This document shows positions 60,401 to 64,000 of a stretch of DNA of 64,000 nt, one piece after another. Both the position numbers and the translations under genes were made by a program. The notes below the pieces were generated by a model. That model was not told the origin of the DNA, made no database searches, and saw nothing but the letters and a program-made list of their open reading frames with translations. Source of the stretch: Aricia agestis (lineage: Eukaryota; Arthropoda; Insecta; Lepidoptera; Lycaenidae); NCBI RefSeq assembly GCF_905147365.1, contig NC_056412.1, forward strand, positions 9,044,001 through 9,108,000, read 5' to 3'. Numbering within the stretch: position 1 is the stretch's first letter; every line of letters begins with the position of its first letter.

Positions 60401-63400
60401 GCTAATAGTATGGGATTAGTGTAGACCTTTGGTACGCACTCGAGAGGTTGCGAGTTCGATCCCGAGCGAAGGCGTGTACCATTGTGTCTTTATTGCGAGA
60501 ATGCCGTATGTGCTTGAGCAACCAAACGTGCATTTTACATCTTGTCCCAGGCACCACAGTATTTGAAGAGTGGTCACTTCGCTTCCCTGGGTGGCGGGTT
60601 GCCTGGGTTTTTAGATGACGTGACGTATAACCCGCTTAATACTACTGTATGATATTGTATTATGTGTATATATTGTGAGTATAATCAGGGCTCGGATACG
60701 GTATTTTTTTAACCAGGTTAAAACACTCTTTATCAAGGTTTTTGGATAAGTGTTCGCTCGGAGCGAAACCGAGATGAGAGCGGTATTGTTTCTAAAAATA
60801 ATAAGAGATTTGTATTTAACTTACAGCAATTTTCTTCAGGAAGTGTCCATTTTTGGTGAATATTTGCATGCGGGACCTCTCGTTGCCCCTGTCGCAAACC
60901 ACGAACTTGCCCGTGGCGCGCACCACCGCCACCTTGCGTGGATACCACAGCTGACCCTCCTCCTTTCCCGCGACACCAAAGTTAAACTTATGGTTTCCAG
61001 ACTTATCGAATACCTACAAAAACAAAAATTGTGTCAAAAAACTTCTGGGAATAGTCACCGTTATTTAAATTCTATCCTCTAATACTTATAAAGAAGCACT
61101 GTATATACTTACACAAGTAATTGTCTGTAAGGTCACATTTGTTACATGTTAGACAAGAACAAAACATTTTACAACAATGTCAGAATAAAAAAGTAGACAT
61201 TTTATTAGCAAGAGGGTTAATCATACAAGTACCTAGTACAACTAACAATTATGTGGGATACACAACAGTTAATCATACAAGTAGTACAACTAACAATTAT
61301 GTGGGATACACAACAAAAAAATATATGAACACTACTTTACAAACATACCGTAATACGATGGTTGTTGGTATCAGCTACGATGATGTCCTCATCGTTGCCA
61401 AGACAGAATCCATGGGGGGAGTTGAATTGCCCCTTGCCACCACCAAGTTGCCCGAACTTGAATCTAATGTGCATCGGCGTGGCCTTCGTCGCTCGAACCA
61501 GCGGCGCCGGAGGGGCTACCAGGGCTGCCTCCTCTACAGCCGTCAGCAGAGGTCTCCCGGGGGAAACCCCTCGAGGCCCCACTCCCCCCATACCGCCTAC
61601 ACTACCAACACTACCGAATCCATTCACATCTGAAAATTACCGACACCATAAGTTTGTTAGCGTTTGTGATTTACCGAAACATTTATTTTTGTCAGATTAT
61701 GAAGGCGACTAAAGCAAAATTGACGATTTTATAATTCATTTTTAAAATTGAAAGTAAGCCCCGAAATGTATAATTTTTTAAACAGATACATTATATTTCC
61801 AAGGGACCGACCAAGCGAAAACACGATATCTTAAAATTTTGTCTTATGATTCCGCGTCGTCCTTTTCCATCTGGCATATGAAAGACGAGCGTGAGTGTGA
61901 ACTGTGAAGTGAGGACGATGTTTGATTATTTGGCTTAGTCGCCCTCTTAATAGATTATGTTTCACGAAACTTTGTGTCTGTACACTGTACCACCACAACA
62001 TAAGTATACTTATTGCAAAACTTACCCGCGTTCAATCCCAATTTGGCCAAGGCCTGCAAATTATTGTACGCTTGTGGTGAGTTCAGGTCTCCCGCGAGCA
62101 GTTCGGCGAGGGTGAACGTAGGAGCGGGGGACGCGTGGGGCGGAGGCGGCACCTCCTTCTCGGCAATACTGGCCAGCTGTTGTAGATTGTACTCGACCAT
62201 CGACGGCAAAGCCGGCACGCCACCGACCCCCGCGCCCACTCCGGAGACGTTGTTTACGACTCCCGATATAACGCTGTTGTTGGTGGCCACTCCGGGTACG
62301 CTACCCACTCCCATCGGTGGCACACTACCGACATTCGGAACACCGACCAAGTTTCCCACTCCCCCGGTCACCCGCCTCATCCCTAGAGGAAAATCGTCGA
62401 AAACCGGAGCATTGGTGACGGATACGGCCGGCGAATGACAGTTGGAAGCCAAAGATACGATAGCAGACGCTTCACTTGCGCGTTTTCTTTCCTCCGCTTT
62501 TGTCGTTTCGGTGCGAAACGTTCCGAACGTCTCCTCGGTGATGGCGTCGAATTTGTCCACGTTCGTGACGAACTCCACCGAGTAGTCTACGTCGAATTCG
62601 GGTGCACCCTCCATGACTCGAGCGAACTGGGATGCGACCGTTTTCTTCAGCATAACGATCTCGGTTCCGTCGCCGCGGCGCAGAAGTCTCGCAGCAAAAT
62701 TACAGGCGCAATCTATACGCTGAACAGTTTTGTCGACGCGATCGAATAGGTCCATCACTTTGAGCTCCCTCTCTTTATGCAGACGTTCGAGCTCCTCGAG
62801 CGCCTTATCGCGGCGTCGGCCGAGAGCGGCCACGTAAGAATGGTAAGCTTCATTGATTAGGTTTTCGGCGTCGTCGCGTTGACGCTGAAGCTCTCCGAGG
62901 GCATCGTCGAGCTTGGCCGATGCGCTCCCGGCCGCGACCGCCCTCGCGTTTGCTTCCTTGATAAAATTACGAAGCTCGGCTCGCAGATTCGGTTCGGCGT
63001 CCACGATACGCTCGCAGCGATGTTCGCCGACTTTGTGGTCGACCGTCAGACATTCCGTGCACGCGCCAACCTCGCACTCGCAGCAATAAAACTTGAGGCT
63101 TTCGCCCACGTGGCGAGCGCAAAATATCGGTTTATGCACGGCGGCCTTATCCTTAGAGGACCTCAAAGCGTCGAAAGGGACAACGCGATGGTTTTCGAAG
63201 CAGCGCATGAACTCATGGGCTGAGTTACAATTGGCGCAAAGGAAATGAGAACAATCAGTGCATCTAGCAACGGCAGGTTCCTTGCTTTTGCAGCAGGTGC
63301 AAACAACAGACTGATCCATAGATGAGACGTCCAAGATGTTGGTGACGACGTAATCGGATGGCAGAGAAGAGGCTCCACCATTAGGTATCTGTATTAAAAG

Positions 63401-63829
63401 TAAAAAATATAGTAAATTAATAGTTAGATAAATAAAACAGTCGATTTTAACTATTAAATGTAAAATAACCATTCACATACCTTAGTTTCTTGTTTGCACA
63501 ATGGACATTCCACAGCCAAATCATATTTAAGAGAATCACCAGCCTCATTAACCATTAATTTGTCGATGCACGCTTCACAGAAAACATGAAGGCATGACAA
63601 TACTCGAGGACTGCATAATTTATTGCTAAAAACACAAAAACGTATAGGAAAAATGACTAAATTGTAGGAAATTTGCAATACATATTACTTAGCTGTACCA
63701 ATCAATTAAGACTTACTCGCAAATTTTACAATTCTGATCCTGATTTCCATTTTCAGAAGACTCTAAAGAACCTTCATCTCCCAAAGTGAGAAGGCCATCA
63801 CCATAAAGTTCCCCATTTAAATCTTCCAT
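57419..63829 (-). CDS. mei-P26: TRIM-NHL protein, mei-P26-like, eight coding exons
   Basis: Predicted exons, in transcript order, are 63829-63717, 63625-63481, 63388-62026, 61629-61349, 61013-60825, 59108-58940, 58032-57800 and 57523-57419. All have GT/AG borders and consistent phases, giving 865 aa. A C3HC4 RING is complete (C34, C37, C49, H51, C54, C57, C78, C81). Two B-boxes (about 116-154 and 172-213), a coiled coil (about 217-330), a Gly/Val/Pro-rich linker and an NHL propeller (about 594-865; ADTNNHRI, CDRGNERSRMQIF, GDSHGNKFHV) follow. Family members bind RNA through NHL and repress mRNAs; the RING suggests ubiquitin ligase activity. RING plus two B-boxes without a filamin domain, and a C-terminus LVLNTLYIV, fit mei-P26 better than Brat (no RING in fly) or TRIM2/3/71. 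Drosophila mei-P26 is longer. Orthology rests on recalled family features. Introns hold several repeats. Confidence 0.85.
58583..58868 (-). mobile_element. SINE-like family A, copy 11, in mei-P26 intron 6
   Basis: Minus-strand copy in sense with the host gene. The minisatellite is short (about 30 bp of GGGAAGGGAAGG-type sequence), and the head has CGAGCCTGCCTATTTGTGCC in place of the usual GGCCCATTCGTG. Confidence 0.9.
59119..59200. mobile_element. MITE G fragment in mei-P26 intron 5
   Basis: GTGCTATCAGAGAAGTTGAT and GCTGACAGATCACGACGAAG match the left half of the MITE at 24527-24676. The right half is missing; dispersed repeat I follows. Confidence 0.65.
59223..59605 (+). repeat. Dispersed repeat I, copy 2
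   Basis: ACTAGAGATCGCCCAATGGT through GCTCGATGCACTCCTTCA matches 38155-38495, with a 60-bp insertion (59310-59370, including ACAGACTCAGCTGATC). Confidence 0.7.
59735..59990. repeat. Foldback, about 256 bp, in mei-P26 intron 5
   Basis: Left TTTAGTATATCCTTTGTATT and GTAGTGTACATAGCTGGACT are inverted near 59940-59989. The centre (59785-59935) is AT-rich and unpaired. Confidence 0.7.
60235..60293. repeat. Hairpin, 59 bp
   Basis: AACATACAGACCATTATTTA and the exact complement enclose CCTTCCTTATATCTGAAGG, itself partly paired. Confidence 0.75.
60420..60610 (+). mobile_element. tRNA-derived SINE fragment
   Basis: GCGAGTTCGATCCCGAGC is a good B box, and the A box region is degenerate. The body includes TTGTCCCAGGCACCACAGTA and TCCCTGGGTGGCGGGTTGCC. 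It is antisense to mei-P26. Confidence 0.55.
61701..61946. mobile_element. TTAA-flanked MITE (piggyBac-type), copy 4, in mei-P26 intron 3
   Basis: The left end GAAGGCGACTAAAGC follows TTAT (61697-61700), and the right end GGCTTAGTCGCCCTC precedes TTAA (61947-61950). The body is shortened to 246 bp but keeps AAGTAAGCCCCGAAATG and CCGCGTCGTCCTTTTCCATC. Confidence 0.8.
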
Positions 63830-63883
63830 TTTACCTTACAATTACAGCAATATATTCGTACTTTTTAAACTCCTATAGAATAT
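63830..63883 (-). other. mei-P26: Predicted 5' UTR part of the first mei-P26 coding exon
   Basis: Upstream of the ATG on the minus strand, a T-rich tract ending TTTTTTTTGCAG at 63884-63885 is a credible splice acceptor. The first coding exon would start at 63883, with an upstream non-coding exon beyond the window. Confidence 0.45.
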
Positions 63884-64000
63884 CTGCAAAAAAAATTATT
63901 TTTGTTTTAATTTAATGTGTAGATTTTAAGAAATTGCTTAATATAAAGATTATAAAAAACAATAAATGCTATGTGAAAAATAGTAAAGGGTCCATTAATT

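Noticed and set aside
57419..63829. Assignment as brat, wech (TRIM71) or TRIM2/3
   Set aside because: A complete RING and absence of a filamin repeat, with the LVLNTLYIV end, fit mei-P26 better. The choice rests on recalled family features, so it is kept at moderate certainty.

Overview
The window looks like lepidopteran (moth or butterfly) nuclear DNA. It is AT-rich, its two real genes have GT/AG introns, and the space between them is packed with short repeats of the kind common in Lepidoptera: tRNA-derived SINEs, LINE 3' ends, terminal-inverted-repeat MITEs and long foldbacks. The order and species are inferred from this repeat style and cannot be fixed from the sequence alone. I see no bacterial features, rRNA genes, CRISPR arrays or functional tRNA genes.

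Layout. Positions 1-22,900 hold no recognisable host gene: microsatellites, SINE copies, MITEs, palindromes and unannotated AT-rich DNA. At 22,931-24,243 lies a 5'-truncated non-LTR retrotransposon with an open reverse transcriptase fragment and a poly(A) tail. From 24,500 to 39,900 there are more nested repeats. At 40,100-41,930, just after a long (CA)n tract, is the most unusual unit: a 349-codon open frame with a complete set of alphavirus-like superfamily 1 RNA helicase motifs. It is probably an endogenous viral element, and its upstream part is interrupted by a 176-bp hAT-type MITE with a perfect 8-bp target duplication. From 42,600 to 45,700 lie large foldback repeats.

The right third carries two convergent host genes. 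AMDHD2 (N-acetylglucosamine-6-phosphate deacetylase; 6 exons, 397 aa, + strand, 46,092-50,138) recycles amino sugar. A TRIM-NHL gene most like mei-P26 (8 coding exons, 865 aa, - strand, 63,829-57,419) encodes RING, two B-boxes, a coiled coil and an NHL propeller, and should act as a post-transcriptional repressor and possible E3 ligase. Poly(A) signals of the two genes lie about 120 bp apart (50,456 and 50,582). The roughly 6.8 kb between the mei-P26 stop and its presumed poly(A) signal contains almost none of the repeats found elsewhere, which suggests a very long 3' UTR. The two genes have no evident functional link beyond adjacency.

Repeats dominate. One poly(A)-tailed, SINE-like family has 11 copies here, each with an internal pyrimidine/purine minisatellite of variable length. 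A TTAA-flanked (piggyBac-type) MITE family has four copies, two of them in introns of the two host genes.
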